Part shown: piece after piece, positions 1 to 8,106 of the stretch
How positions within the stretch are numbered: position 1 is the stretch's first letter
Layout of the letters: every line of letters starts with the position of its first letter
IMG/VR virus record: IMGVR_UViG_3300010885_026620
Coordinates: 1-43,949 of that record
Direction: 5' to 3' (one strand)
Source of the DNA: a virus
DNA length: 43,949 nt
Translations under genes and position numbers: made by a program
Notes under the pieces: model-generated
Seen by the model: only the letters and a program-made list of their open reading frames with translations
Databases searched by the model: none
Told to the model about the DNA's origin: nothing

Positions 1-156
1 ACGCTAGAATTACAGCAGTTGCAGCGGTTGCAGCAGTTGCAGCGTAAACAAAACGTAAGGTTATTTTCAGACGATTATAAAAATATTGTTATCCCTACAG
101 ATGCAATAGTCTATTGTGATATTCCATATAAGGGAACGTCTGAATATAAAGAGGGC
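1..156. repeat. Left copy of the contig-end overlap (circular closure)
   Basis: This segment recurs at 43776-43949, so the contig is a circular or circularly permuted genome of about 43,775-43,793 bp with redundant ends. The two copies are not identical. The right copy carries 18 extra bases (six codons) in a CAG/TTG repeat tract, and base 122 is T here but A at the aligned position 43915. The second difference changes the methyltransferase motif from D-I-P-Y (left) to D-N-P-Y (right). Headful packaging or an assembler overlap would both give such ends. The differences suggest a mixed population. Confidence 0.93.
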
Positions 157-393
157 GGCTTTAATCATGATGATTTTTGGGAGTGGTGCAGACAAATTGC
201 AAAGACTAACAAAGTGTATGTTTCTGAATATACAGCACCGTCAGACTTTGAAACCGTCCTTCAATGGGAACAAAAAAGCACTTTACAGGGGGGAACACAA
301 AAACATAATAATCAACCGAAAGAAAAGTTATTCGCACCAATAGGACAGGATAATTTTTTACATAAAGAATATATGCAACTTTCTTTGTTGTAA
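1..393 (+). CDS. D12-class DNA N6-adenine methyltransferase, C-terminal part
   Basis: This is the 3' part of the gene that starts at 43242 and crosses the contig junction; joined, the product is about 314 residues. The first codons encode a Q/L-rich tract (repeats of CAG and TTG codons), probably a helical insertion. Next comes motif IV, here C-D-I-P-Y-K-G-T, the catalytic motif that is usually D-P-P-Y in N6-adenine methyltransferases. A conserved-looking tail follows and ends at a TAA at 393. A TTG at 19 could be read as a start, but the frame is open from base 1 and continuous with the right end, so it is not the real start. The enzyme probably methylates adenine in phage DNA, for example to evade host restriction. 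Confidence 0.85.
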   Translation, partial: TLELQQLQRLQQLQRKQNVRLFSDDYKNIVIPTDAIVYCDIPYKGTSEYKEGGFNHDDFWEWCRQIAKTNKVYVSEYTAPSDFETVLQWEQKSTLQGGTQKHNNQPKEKLFAPIGQDNFLHKEYMQLSLL

Positions 394-417
394 TGTTAAT
401 TATTGCAAATAATACCT

Positions 418-425
418 TATATTTG
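418..425 (+). promoter_or_regulatory. Bacteroides-type -7 element (TATATTTG) before the antirepressor gene
   Basis: TATATTTG matches the TAnnTTTG -7 consensus of Bacteroidota primary-sigma promoters. I see no good TTTG at the ideal -33 spacing, so this is moderate evidence only. Transcription would start near 430, leaving a short leader before the ATG at 448. That would exclude the upstream in-frame TTG at 403 as the start. Confidence 0.5.
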
Positions 426-447
426 TAGTAAATTAAAAAGTATTATT

Positions 448-1251
448 ATGTTTGAAACGTTTGAAACTAAGTTAGGTCAATCTGTAAAAATGACTGATTT
501 GTACGATTTGCTAGACATGGCAAAATCACAATATTCAAGGTTTATAAAAAAAGAATTGATTGATTCTTTTTACTTTGAAGAAGGTAAAGATTACTTGTCA
601 ATTATGTCGAGTAATACTATTGCAGGACAACGAGGGCAACACCGACAAGAATACCATTTACACATTGATGCAGCGAAAAAACTTTGTATGGTATCAAGAA
701 GTAAAAAAGGAAACGAAATAAGGGATTACCTTGTTAGACTTACTAAGCAAGTTGAAACACATGGTTTAGTTAATCATACTCAAGTTTTGCAAATTATAAA
801 AATGGTTAAAATATTTGCGATTTATGAGTATAGACAGGAAGCACTTAAACGCAACAAAGAAAACTATCTAAGCAACAACCTTGATAATAATAACGTGAAT
901 ATTATTTACGCTAAGTTTTCTCAATGGAGAAATGAAGTTTTGCAAACAGGGAAAGAAGTTTTGGCACAAAGAGTTAAGGAATATTGTTTACTAGATTGCA
1001 AACGTATTCCTGCACGCTATACTCAAGATGAAGCACTTACTTTGATGGGTGAATACGAACAAATAAAAAATGCAATTTGGGATTTGCTGAGTAGTAAAAA
1101 TAAAAGTGAAGAAACTATAAACAACATTTGCAGCCTATCTCAAGAAATTGCAAAAGAGATAAAGCCATATTTACAAAGACTAAATGAAAGTGATTTGTTT
1201 TTCAAGAAAATAGAAAACAATGAAGTTGTAAAAGCTTTAGATAATTTCTAA
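448..1251 (+). CDS. Phage antirepressor-like protein (AntA/AntB-type N-terminal domain)
   Basis: The product has 267 residues. Residues about 7-105 have the AntA/AntB layout: a short helical start, then 'YSRFIKKELID', 'FEEGKDYLSI', a variable basic loop (RGQHRQEYHL) and 'DAAKKLCMVSRSKKGNEIRDY'. The rest is helical and charged, with no domain I recognise. In known phages such proteins neutralise a repressor or act as accessory regulators; here the target is unknown. I use the ATG at 448 rather than the TTG at 403 because the conserved domain begins just after it and a candidate promoter lies between them. The gene sits alone between the adenine methyltransferase and the terminase operon. Confidence 0.72.
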   Translation: MFETFETKLGQSVKMTDLYDLLDMAKSQYSRFIKKELIDSFYFEEGKDYLSIMSSNTIAGQRGQHRQEYHLHIDAAKKLCMVSRSKKGNEIRDYLVRLTKQVETHGLVNHTQVLQIIKMVKIFAIYEYRQEALKRNKENYLSNNLDNNNVNIIYAKFSQWRNEVLQTGKEVLAQRVKEYCLLDCKRIPARYTQDEALTLMGEYEQIKNAIWDLLSSKNKSEETINNICSLSQEIAKEIKPYLQRLNESDLFFKKIENNEVVKALDNF

Positions 1252-1261
1252 CAATTCCCCT

Positions 1262-1292
1262 TACCTTTGCAGTAACCCCTCTAATGGGGTTA
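1262..1292 (+). promoter_or_regulatory. Promoter -7 element plus 5'-terminal hairpin ahead of the terminase operon
   Basis: TACCTTTG (1262-1269) fits TAnnTTTG. Four bases later a 7-bp stem begins, TAACCCC (1273-1279) with GGGGTTA (1286-1292) and a six-base loop. If transcription starts near 1273, the packaging mRNA would begin with this stem-loop, which could protect its 5' end. The hairpin could instead be a weak terminator for the antirepressor gene, but no U-run follows directly. No clear -33 TTTG is visible. Confidence 0.5.
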
Positions 1293-1303
1293 TTTGCGTT
1301 TGT

Positions 1304-1726
1304 ATGAGTGACAAAAGTGACATATTAAAAGCGAAAATGTTAGAAGCCTTAGAATTATCTTACGGGATAGTATCTACAGCAGCTAAGGCGGCTAATATTG
1401 CCCGTAATACTCATTATGATTGGCTTAAAGAAGATGCAGAATATAAAGCAAAAGTAGATGAATTAAGCAACGTAGCACTTGACCACGTTGAAAGTAAACT
1501 ATTTGAAAAAATGAATGGTGTACAAGTTGCAAGGGGTACAGATAGCGAAGGCGAACCAATAGTTTACGATGTGCCACCAAGCGACACAGCACTTATATTT
1601 TATCTTAAAAACAAAGGCAAACAACGTGGATATGTAGAACGTACAGAACAATCCCAAGTTAATAAAAACGGGGAGGATGTGCCAATTATAATGATAGGAT
1701 ATGGCAAACCTGAAAAAGGAGATTAG
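1304..1726 (+). CDS. Terminase small subunit
   Basis: This 140-residue protein sits directly before the large terminase and overlaps it by 26 bases. The N-terminal 60 residues hold a helix-turn-helix of the kind found in many small terminases, with 'STAAKAANIARNTHYDWLKEDAEYKAKV' split as recognition helix and wrap. The middle is helical, 'VALDHVESKLFEKMNG', followed by 'SDTALIFYLKNKGKQRGY', a motif common in this family. It would bind the packaging site on phage DNA and hand it to the large subunit. Position and motifs agree well. Confidence 0.85.
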   Translation: MSDKSDILKAKMLEALELSYGIVSTAAKAANIARNTHYDWLKEDAEYKAKVDELSNVALDHVESKLFEKMNGVQVARGTDSEGEPIVYDVPPSDTALIFYLKNKGKQRGYVERTEQSQVNKNGEDVPIIMIGYGKPEKGD

Positions 1727-3239
1727 ATTTAATCCCGAGTTATTTAATAATATTTACTGGCATTTAAAAAAAGCCTTCGCAAATCCATTAATTAGATTTA
1801 TTTGGGTTTACGGGGGTTCATCTGCATCTAAGACTTTCAGCGTTGTACAATTACAAGTTTTTTTAATGCTAACTGAAACAAATCAAAACGCTATGATAAT
1901 GCGTAAAGTTTCAACAGATATAAGAGACAGCATTTATAAAGACTTTACAGATATTATAAGCGATTGGGGATTAAATGAATATTTTGTTTGTCAGCAAAAC
2001 TATATACTTTGCATTTTAACGGGTTCATATTGTCGTTTTCGTGGGTTAGATGATAGCGAAAAGGTAAAAGGTATTAAAGGGTTTAAACGGGTTATTTTAG
2101 AAGAAGTAAACCAATTTGATTATGAAGACTTAAAGCAAATTAAAAAGCGGTTAAGGGGAATGGTAGGACAGCAAATAATAGGAATATTCAACCCCGTGAG
2201 TGAGGAACATTGGATAAAAAAAGAAATTTTTGATTCTGAAAATCTAGTAGAACAAGAAACTAATATTTACGATGACATACCAAAAGAAAATATACCTATT
2301 ACGGGAATGTGGGTAAACGAAAAAGGAAACCTAGTAGTTTTAAAAACTAATTATTTAGACAATTTTTATATTGTTGGGAAGTGGGGAGTCAATAAATTTG
2401 GGCAAAGGGTACAAGTTGGAGGTTTTGTAGATAATCATGTAATAGAAGATTTTGAACAGGACAAAATAAAAGACTTTAATTACTATCAAATTTACGGTTT
2501 AGGCAATTGGGGAAAAATTAGAACGGGGGGCGAATTTTGGAAAGATTTTAATGCAAATATTCATACTACTAAAATAGGATGGGATGAAGATAAAGCTATT
2601 TTTATGTCATGGGATGAAAATATAAATCCATTTATAACGTGTTTACTTTGGCAAATACACATAAAAGAAGATAAAAAAACTGCCATTCAGATAGATGAGA
2701 TTTGTTTGCCCGACCCTAACAACAGGGTAATAAATGTATGTAACGAATTTATGAAAAGATACCCACATGAAAGAGTGAAAGGGCTTTTTATAGGTGGTGA
2801 CCGTACAAGTATGAAGGAAGATACTAAGCTAGAAAAAGGACAAAACTTTTTTACAAAAATATTAGAACATTTAAAAAGTTACAAGCCTATTTTGAAAATT
2901 CAATCTGTAAATCCTTCGGTTGTTCAAAGTGGCGGTTTTGTTAATAGTTGTTACGCAGGGCGTACTAAAATAGAAATCCTAATAAATGAACGTTGTAAAA
3001 AATCTTTATTCGATTATCAATACGCTTTAGAAGATAGTGACGGAACTTTAAAGAAAACAAAAAAAGTTAATCCCGTTACAAAAGTAAGTTATGAAGAGTT
3101 TGGACACAACTCAGACTGTAAACGTTATTTCATGGTTTCAGCCTTTTCATCCGACTACGACAAATACCGTAACCCTAATAAACCGACCTATACAACGCCT
3201 AAAATAATCCCAAGAACAGAACATCAATTTACTATGTAA
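1701..3239 (+). CDS. Terminase large subunit (PBSX-type)
   Basis: This 512-residue packaging motor and nuclease has an N-terminal ATPase with Walker A GGSSASKT (residues 38-45) and Walker B VILEE (131-135). The preceding 'RGLDDSEKVKGIKG' segment is typical of PBSX-family terminases. The C-terminal RNase H-like nuclease begins near residue 300 with 'SWDENINPF', giving the first acidic residue, and contains 'GGDRTSMKEDT' further on. It converts ATP hydrolysis into DNA translocation at the portal and cuts the concatemer. The start ATG lies inside the small-subunit gene, suggesting coupled translation. The length is normal for the family. Confidence 0.95.
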   Translation: MANLKKEIRFNPELFNNIYWHLKKAFANPLIRFIWVYGGSSASKTFSVVQLQVFLMLTETNQNAMIMRKVSTDIRDSIYKDFTDIISDWGLNEYFVCQQNYILCILTGSYCRFRGLDDSEKVKGIKGFKRVILEEVNQFDYEDLKQIKKRLRGMVGQQIIGIFNPVSEEHWIKKEIFDSENLVEQETNIYDDIPKENIPITGMWVNEKGNLVVLKTNYLDNFYIVGKWGVNKFGQRVQVGGFVDNHVIEDFEQDKIKDFNYYQIYGLGNWGKIRTGGEFWKDFNANIHTTKIGWDEDKAIFMSWDENINPFITCLLWQIHIKEDKKTAIQIDEICLPDPNNRVINVCNEFMKRYPHERVKGLFIGGDRTSMKEDTKLEKGQNFFTKILEHLKSYKPILKIQSVNPSVVQSGGFVNSCYAGRTKIEILINERCKKSLFDYQYALEDSDGTLKKTKKVNPVTKVSYEEFGHNSDCKRYFMVSAFSSDYDKYRNPNKPTYTTPKIIPRTEHQFTM

Positions 3240-3247
3240 TTTTATTA

Positions 3248-3255
3248 TACTTTTG
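3248..3255 (+). promoter_or_regulatory. Candidate -7 element (TACTTTTG) four bases before a start codon
   Basis: TACTTTTG fits TAnnTTTG exactly and ends four bases before the ATG at 3260. Transcription would therefore start at or next to the initiation codon, giving a leaderless mRNA. No good -33 TTTG is present. The same arrangement recurs at 8371, 18721 and 22028. Confidence 0.45.
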
Positions 3256-3259
3256 CGTT

Positions 3260-3712
3260 ATGGCAACACCTATCACACAAGCAGACTTTGAAGCGTTAAG
3301 CTACGGATATTTAACAGGCAAAGACCTGATTCAATATTGTCCTTTCCAAGCATTGCAAAGGCAGTACGCTACATCATCGGACATTATAGTCAATGGAATA
3401 AATACGGCATATGCTGAATTAACAAGTAAGCTAGGGGCAACGTATGACATGACAGGGGAGTTTTCAAAAAGGGCAACGGCACGGGATTTAGTCAGCGTTA
3501 AGCGAACATCAATAAAAGCAATTGAAAATGTGCTAGGTGGGAATAGTTATATTTCCGACAGAATGAAAGATATGATTTCGGAAAATAACGCTGAAATTAA
3601 AAAGATACAACAACAGCAAACATCTTTAAAAGCCGTTCAAAGGGATGCAATAAACCCGAACGTTGGCAGTATAACACAACTTACACAAGATACATTCAGC
3701 TTTATAGGGTAA
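3260..3712 (+). CDS. Head-tail connector candidate, DUF1320/Mu gp36-like
   Basis: This 150-residue protein lies between the large terminase and the portal. The start 'ITQADFEALSYGYLTGKDLIQY' and the segment 'SDIIVNGINTAYAELTSKLG' resemble connector-type proteins of the gp36/DUF1320 group, in which a small helical bundle binds the portal. The second half is helical and rich in K and Q. I do not see a decisive motif, so the assignment rests mainly on gene order and size. It may have its own leaderless promoter. Confidence 0.4.
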   Translation: MATPITQADFEALSYGYLTGKDLIQYCPFQALQRQYATSSDIIVNGINTAYAELTSKLGATYDMTGEFSKRATARDLVSVKRTSIKAIENVLGGNSYISDRMKDMISENNAEIKKIQQQQTSLKAVQRDAINPNVGSITQLTQDTFSFIG

Positions 3713-3715
3713 CTC

Positions 3716-5035
3716 ATGAAAAAAAGAAATCAAGCATATTTAAAAAGCACGGGGGCAGGTACAGGGTGGGGAGTGCCGGGTATCAAGTCAAGTCCTGCAC
3801 AAGGGCAGTCGCCACAAGTAAACCCGTTTATGATACCGAGGACTTCGGGTTATAGTACGACTTCGCAAGTATTCCCTAATAACTACTATAGGCAATGGGA
3901 TTTATTACGTTGGCGGCAGGCTTGTGACAATGCTTTTAGATTTGGTAACGCTATTGATTACGCTGCTTTGGTTTCGTGGACGTATGAAAGTAGTGGGTTT
4001 GTTAGGTTTCTTTTTAGAAAAATTGAAGCGTCAATAGGCAAAGTACCTTTTCAATTAGTAAATGATAAAGGCGAAGAATTACCACTATGGACAGAGGAAT
4101 TATGTAGTAAAAATTGGCAGAAAGAATTAAGGCAACAAATCGCACTTTCTCATTTTTGGGGGTTCACTTGCTTAAACTTCAATCCTATTGAAAATAAAAT
4201 TTACAAATATCCTATGCAAAACGTGGATGCAGTAAACGAATATTTAAAAACGGGAACGTTTGATTATTATGACGGGGTTGCAGTTGCAACGCAAGACGAC
4301 TTGTTATTTATTCAGCCGCACAAGTCACCCGAGAACTTTTTAGGGTGGATGCAAACAATATCAAGGGAGTTTATACTTTGGAATAATGCTTACAACTATT
4401 GGTTAGCAGGTGCAAAGCGTAACGGTTACCCTTTACTTGCATTTGGTTATCCACAACAAGGAACGGCGGACGACACAACAGGCACAGAGTTTAATCCACT
4501 AAGGCATCAAGCGGAAGACCTAGCGGCGAACATAGACCCAACTAAGGGAGTGGTAAGACCTTACATATTAGACGACAAGGGAGAACCTGTATATCAGATT
4601 GACATAGAAGCGGTGGACACGGGCAGCAAGTCCGACCAATACAAAGTTTTTATGGAGTTTATAACTCAAAAACAGGGCGAACTTGAAAGAATGATTATCT
4701 TATCAACACTTACAAGCGGCACCGGTAAGAACGGGAACAAATCTTTGGGCGAAGTGCATGAGAGAAGTTGGGAGGACGTGGCGACCGATATACTAGAATA
4801 TGTCACTAGTTACATGAATAGTATATATTTACCTAAATTGCGAAAATGGTACACTAACCTTCCTGATAATGTAAAGTTTAAGGCAGACACATCAAAGCGT
4901 TTTGATTTGACAGAAATTAAGACTTTGAGTGATATTATGGCAGAAAACAACAAAGAACTTACAGAAGAGTTTTTCATAGCGAACGGAATAGCAAAAAATT
5001 ATTTTCAAGAAAAAACTACAAATGTCGGTCAATAG
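3716..5035 (+). CDS. Portal protein, DUF935/Mu gp29-like
   Basis: This 439-residue protein would form the dodecameric portal ring at the head vertex. The signature region near residues 310-345 reads 'LERMIILSTLTSGTGKNG' followed by 'KSLGEVHERSWEDV'. That matches the DUF935 pattern of a threonine/glycine-rich loop followed by GEVH. The N-terminal 'RQACDNAF', the aromatic-rich core and the C-terminal 'DLTEIKTLSDIMAENN' also fit. It follows terminase and precedes the MuF gene, as in Mu-like head modules. It overlaps the next gene by 14 bases. Confidence 0.85.
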   Translation: MKKRNQAYLKSTGAGTGWGVPGIKSSPAQGQSPQVNPFMIPRTSGYSTTSQVFPNNYYRQWDLLRWRQACDNAFRFGNAIDYAALVSWTYESSGFVRFLFRKIEASIGKVPFQLVNDKGEELPLWTEELCSKNWQKELRQQIALSHFWGFTCLNFNPIENKIYKYPMQNVDAVNEYLKTGTFDYYDGVAVATQDDLLFIQPHKSPENFLGWMQTISREFILWNNAYNYWLAGAKRNGYPLLAFGYPQQGTADDTTGTEFNPLRHQAEDLAANIDPTKGVVRPYILDDKGEPVYQIDIEAVDTGSKSDQYKVFMEFITQKQGELERMIILSTLTSGTGKNGNKSLGEVHERSWEDVATDILEYVTSYMNSIYLPKLRKWYTNLPDNVKFKADTSKRFDLTEIKTLSDIMAENNKELTEEFFIANGIAKNYFQEKTTNVGQ

Positions 5036-6161
5036 TGCAATATCTAAGGCAATGGGGCTAAGGGATGATGAGCTAGATTATGTCTATCAAAATCCTGACG
5101 GAGATATTGTGTTTTTGCCTATCATGCAGATTTATAATGATGCTTTTTTTGAAGCGGAATATAACTCGATTAGCAAGTGGGCGGAGGCATACGTAAACGA
5201 AGCACCTACAGCACTATACGAAAGGTATATTTTAAACTATACTCAATTTTCAGCAGCAAAAACACTTACAGAAGCAAAAGAGTTGCAAAAGTTAGTGTTT
5301 AATTCAGACGGCTCTATAAAGCCTATTGGTAAGTTTATTAACGATGCAAACGAATATAAAAAACAGATTAGCGATACATGGCTACGAGTAGAATATGACA
5401 ATGCAGTAGGTAACGGCGTAATGGCTGATAAGTTTCTACAGATGGAAGAGGATAAAGACATTTACCCATATTGGAAATATGAGACGATGCACGATAGTAG
5501 GGTTAGGCACGACCATAGAGAATTGGACGGTAAAATATTTGAAATAGGTGACCCGTATGGGGATAGTGTAATCCCGAGAAACGCTTTCAATTGTAGGTGT
5601 ACTTTTAAAAATGTCGATTACGGCAAACCACAAACGAAGGCACAAAGTAAGGAATTACTAGAAAAGTATGTTAATGAGCAGTTTCGTTTCAATCCTGCAA
5701 AACAGGGAATGTTTCCGAAGCAAAACTGCCCGTATATCGACAATCTTAAAGCAGCAGGCAACAAAATACAATACACCTCACTTTCATCAATGGGCGGTAA
5801 CGTTCCACCGTTGGCAGACGTAGCAAATCAATTTCATACATGGCAGCACGGAAAGAAGAAGATAGTGTTTCAAAATGATAGATTGAAGTTGAATGTGTTC
5901 CTTAATACCAACATGATTAATCACGTTCGCAACTTTGCCCCTATTAATTACGGCAATATTGACAAGGCTATAAAGTACCCGAATGAAATATGGGGAACAT
6001 GGCTAAATAAGGCTCAAACAGAAACACGGCTATATTTTATATTGTTTGGTAAAGTTAATTTGGTGGTAAGTGTTGAAGGTGGTAATATTGTTAAGGTGGA
6101 AGATATGGTTCAAAGCAAGTATTTAAAATTAAAAAAGGGTTTCCCGATTTATATAAAATGA
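5022..6161 (+). CDS. MuF head-morphogenesis protein with C-terminal BECR-like nuclease toxin domain
   Basis: The product has 379 residues. Residues about 152-197 are a clear MuF domain: 'YETMHDSRVRHDHRELDGKI', then 'IPRNAFNCRCTF'. After a linker (about 205-285), residues 288-379 form a separate compact domain. It starts 'VFLNTNMINHVRNFAP', then has 'AIKYPNEIWGTW', an R-x-Y strand, 'VNLVVSVEGGNIVKVEDM' and a final 'LKKGFPIYIK'. This pattern fits the phage BECR nuclease families (Barnase/EndoU/colicin E5-D/RelE fold) often fused to MuF in polymorphic toxins. MuF is a minor head protein, so the toxin may be packaged and delivered with the DNA. The next gene is a structural protein, not an obvious antitoxin. 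Confidence 0.8.
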   Translation: MSVNSAISKAMGLRDDELDYVYQNPDGDIVFLPIMQIYNDAFFEAEYNSISKWAEAYVNEAPTALYERYILNYTQFSAAKTLTEAKELQKLVFNSDGSIKPIGKFINDANEYKKQISDTWLRVEYDNAVGNGVMADKFLQMEEDKDIYPYWKYETMHDSRVRHDHRELDGKIFEIGDPYGDSVIPRNAFNCRCTFKNVDYGKPQTKAQSKELLEKYVNEQFRFNPAKQGMFPKQNCPYIDNLKAAGNKIQYTSLSSMGGNVPPLADVANQFHTWQHGKKKIVFQNDRLKLNVFLNTNMINHVRNFAPINYGNIDKAIKYPNEIWGTWLNKAQTETRLYFILFGKVNLVVSVEGGNIVKVEDMVQSKYLKLKKGFPIYIK

Positions 6162-6652
6162 AACCTATAACGCAATTATTAGCAGACTTTAGAAAGGATA
6201 ACGAAGCCGTTAAGGAAGTTATCAAGAAATTACCTAGAATTATAGGTAATGCGTCACTAATTGCAATTGACAATAATTTTAAGCTACAAGGTTACTTTGA
6301 TGGCAAAAGAACTACTCAATGGAAGGATAGAAACCCAAAAACAAATAAGGCTTATGATGCAAGGGGTAAGGCATACAAAGGCAGGGTATTTAATAGCAGC
6401 AGACCTATACTTCAACAAATAGGAACGTTGAGAAATAGCATTAAATTTACAGCAGGGGAGAAAAGCGTAAATGTGTACACGAACTTAAAAATAGTACCTT
6501 ATGCACAGGCACACAATGAGGGTGTAGGTAAAATGCCACAACGTCAATTTATGCCTTTGCCTAATAGTGACGGTAACCCTTATATTTACACAATAGCAAA
6601 AGATAAATTTAACACCTTAGTACAGCAAGCACTTAAAGATTTAAAAATATGA
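6158..6652 (+). CDS. Virion morphogenesis protein, Mu gpG-like
   Basis: This 164-residue protein shows the gpG/tail-completion pattern. 'TTQWKDRNPKT' is followed by a basic stretch, then 'RPILQQIGTLRNSIKF', two beta strands, 'PYAQAHNEGVGKMPQRQFM' and a C-terminal helix. In Mu, gpG contributes to head-tail joining. It overlaps the MuF gene by four bases (ATGA) and the next gene by four bases, so translation is probably coupled. Confidence 0.82.
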   Translation: MKPITQLLADFRKDNEAVKEVIKKLPRIIGNASLIAIDNNFKLQGYFDGKRTTQWKDRNPKTNKAYDARGKAYKGRVFNSSRPILQQIGTLRNSIKFTAGEKSVNVYTNLKIVPYAQAHNEGVGKMPQRQFMPLPNSDGNPYIYTIAKDKFNTLVQQALKDLKI

Positions 6653-6855
6653 CAATAGAAATAAATATCATTGATACTGACAAAGTTAAAAATGAAAATG
6701 AAGTTTTAAAAAGAAGAATTGAGCTTTTAGAACAAAAGTACAATAATGAGATTATGTGTAACTTACATTTAAGAAGGCAGTTAGATTATCATCGTTCCGA
6801 TAAATTGCCAATAAAAGAAAGTTTTTTTGAAAAGTTAAAAAAGTTTAAAATATGA
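6649..6855 (+). CDS. Small coiled-coil protein of unknown function
   Basis: The 68 residues are charged and helical, with a heptad-like 'KNENEVLKRRIELLEQKYNNEI' region and a lysine-rich C-terminus. The gene overlaps both neighbours by four bases, so it belongs to the head operon. I do not recognise the family. Its place between two conserved morphogenesis genes, two genes after the MuF-toxin, leaves open a role as assembly factor or toxin partner. That is only a guess from context. Confidence 0.55.
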   Translation: MTIEINIIDTDKVKNENEVLKRRIELLEQKYNNEIMCNLHLRRQLDYHRSDKLPIKESFFEKLKKFKI

Positions 6856-7412
6856 CACCCGAAATTATAAAAGGAATACTTGAAGAAGTTACAGCGATAA
6901 CGTGGCAAATTTTGACCGATAAAAAAAGACCTTTAGATGTTTTTTTATTGGAGAAGTTTAACACGAGCGAAGATGTAAGCACAACGGCAAACTTTGTAAT
7001 TATTTCTTTTGCACCAAGCAGCGGAAACAGTTCAATGAGTATCGGGGGCTTGACAAATATGTGCTTTACTTTGTCAATTAACGTTTATTGTTATTTTGAC
7101 GACCAAGCGAATAGTAACGACTTAGATGTGTCACTATCCTATATCGAGGACTTCGACTACATACGCAATACTTTCAATCTTCGCACACTTACAAGGACAT
7201 GGGAAACTACATCAATGCAAAATATTAAATCAACTTATGGGTTTATTGCTGCATTTGCAGGGGTTGAAGATGCGGACAGTTTACCCGACTTAACAAATAC
7301 AAAAGGTTTTAAATTAGTGTATGAATGTATTGCAATGGATAGCGCAACTTTACCAAATCAAATAATTACGCCTAATACAGTCACCGTTCACCCTACTATA
7401 GTTTTTAACTAA
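6852..7412 (+). CDS. Neck/tail-completion candidate (Mu gp37-like position)
   Basis: This 186-residue protein is the last gene before a strong terminator. It has an N-terminal helix, a beta-rich middle ('NMCFTLSINVYCYFD', then 'SYIEDFDYIRNTFNLRT') and a proline-rich end. Tail-terminator and gp37-type proteins in Mu-like phages have this size and occupy this place after gpG. I see no specific motif, so the function is inferred from order. Confidence 0.4.
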   Translation: MTPEIIKGILEEVTAITWQILTDKKRPLDVFLLEKFNTSEDVSTTANFVIISFAPSSGNSSMSIGGLTNMCFTLSINVYCYFDDQANSNDLDVSLSYIEDFDYIRNTFNLRTLTRTWETTSMQNIKSTYGFIAAFAGVEDADSLPDLTNTKGFKLVYECIAMDSATLPNQIITPNTVTVHPTIVFN

Positions 7413-7440
7413 GCTTTTTTTGTTGTGTTTTTTTATTTAT

Positions 7441-7476
7441 CCCCGTTGATGTATCTACATGAGACGGGGTTTTTTA
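7441..7476 (+). terminator. Intrinsic terminator closing the first head operon
   Basis: CCCCGT (7441-7446) pairs with ACGGGG (7464-7469). An inner ATGTA/TACAT stem (7449-7453 with 7456-7460) lies within the loop, and T-run 7470-7475 follows. It separates the packaging genes from the minus-strand cassette. Its T-run reaches the stop codon of the small minus-strand gene at 7474. Confidence 0.85.
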
Positions 7477-7566
7477 TTTTAGTAAGTTACTGAACCCCTC
7501 CCAAATTTGCCACCATAAGCAAATGATGGCAGCTATGAATAATAGTAAAACTAGTATTGTTCTCAT
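7474..7566 (-). CDS. 30-residue single-pass membrane microprotein
   Basis: The ATG (7566-7564) overlaps the stop of the upstream minus-strand gene as ATGA, which argues for real, coupled translation. The product starts 'MRTILVLLLFIAAIICLWW', one hydrophobic helix, then a short amphipathic tail 'QIWEGFSNLLK'. It is too short for standard gene callers. The family is unknown; a role at the inner membrane, such as exclusion or lysis timing, would fit a late-region insert but is not shown. Confidence 0.6.
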   Translation of the reverse strand: MRTILVLLLFIAAIICLWWQIWEGFSNLLK

Positions 7567-7760
7567 GGTATGGGTTGTGTTACATCTGAAATGATTACTA
7601 CTCTATTAGGTATATTCTTTTTTATACCCTTAATTGCGCTGATACATGGAATATCTGTATTGTGTATCAATAAATTAATTTCCCTCAATACAATTGGTGC
7701 AGATTCTGTACTACCATCCCATTGATTATATAATTCTTGTATTGCTTGTATTATATTCAT
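7563..7760 (-). CDS. Hypothetical protein, minus-strand cassette
   Basis: The product has 65 residues with an amphipathic N-terminal helix (IIQAIQELYNQW) and a mixed C-terminal half. No known motif. It begins one base after the 7762-8085 gene ends and overlaps the membrane microprotein by four bases, so it is part of one cassette read opposite to the surrounding structural genes. Confidence 0.5.
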   Translation of the reverse strand: MNIIQAIQELYNQWDGSTESAPIVLREINLLIHNTDIPCISAIKGIKKNIPNRVVIISDVTQPIP

Positions 7761-7761
7761 T

Positions 7762-8085
7762 TTAATAAGAAATTATTTTTAAGAAATCTTCAAACTTTTT
7801 ATCAATACGTTCTAAAGTTTCAATTGAAATTTTTGTCATAATCCTATAGCTTTCTTTCGTTTGCTTGTTTTCATCAATAAGCCATTGAATCTTACTTTGT
7901 ATATGCTTATTTATTTTAGCATTTATACTGTTGTGAATAGATTGAGTTTCTTGCATGGACTTTTCATTGAGTTCCTTTATAAAGTCGGCAAATTCCTTTT
8001 CTCTTTGTTCTTTAGTAAGGTTGGCAATCCTTATTTCTTCTTCAATTTTTGCCCTTAAATATTCTTCTCCTGTTGCATTGTGCAT
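7762..8085 (-). CDS. Hypothetical coiled-coil protein, minus-strand cassette
   Basis: The 107 residues are almost all helical and strongly charged (E/K-rich), with heptad-like spacing from 'YLRAKIEEEIRIANLT' through the C-terminal 'IETLERIDKKFEDFLKI'. No catalytic motif. Plus-strand frames over this region (7861-8058 and 7955-8290) give hydrophobic, low-complexity translations and are shadows. Confidence 0.55.
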   Translation of the reverse strand: MHNATGEEYLRAKIEEEIRIANLTKEQREKEFADFIKELNEKSMQETQSIHNSINAKINKHIQSKIQWLIDENKQTKESYRIMTKISIETLERIDKKFEDFLKIISY

Positions 8086-8106
8086 ATTTATTGTTTTATT
8101 GTTTTT

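Noticed and set aside
403-447. Longer antirepressor starting at a TTG at 403
   Set aside because: A promoter -7 box (418-425) lies inside it and the conserved domain begins at 448.
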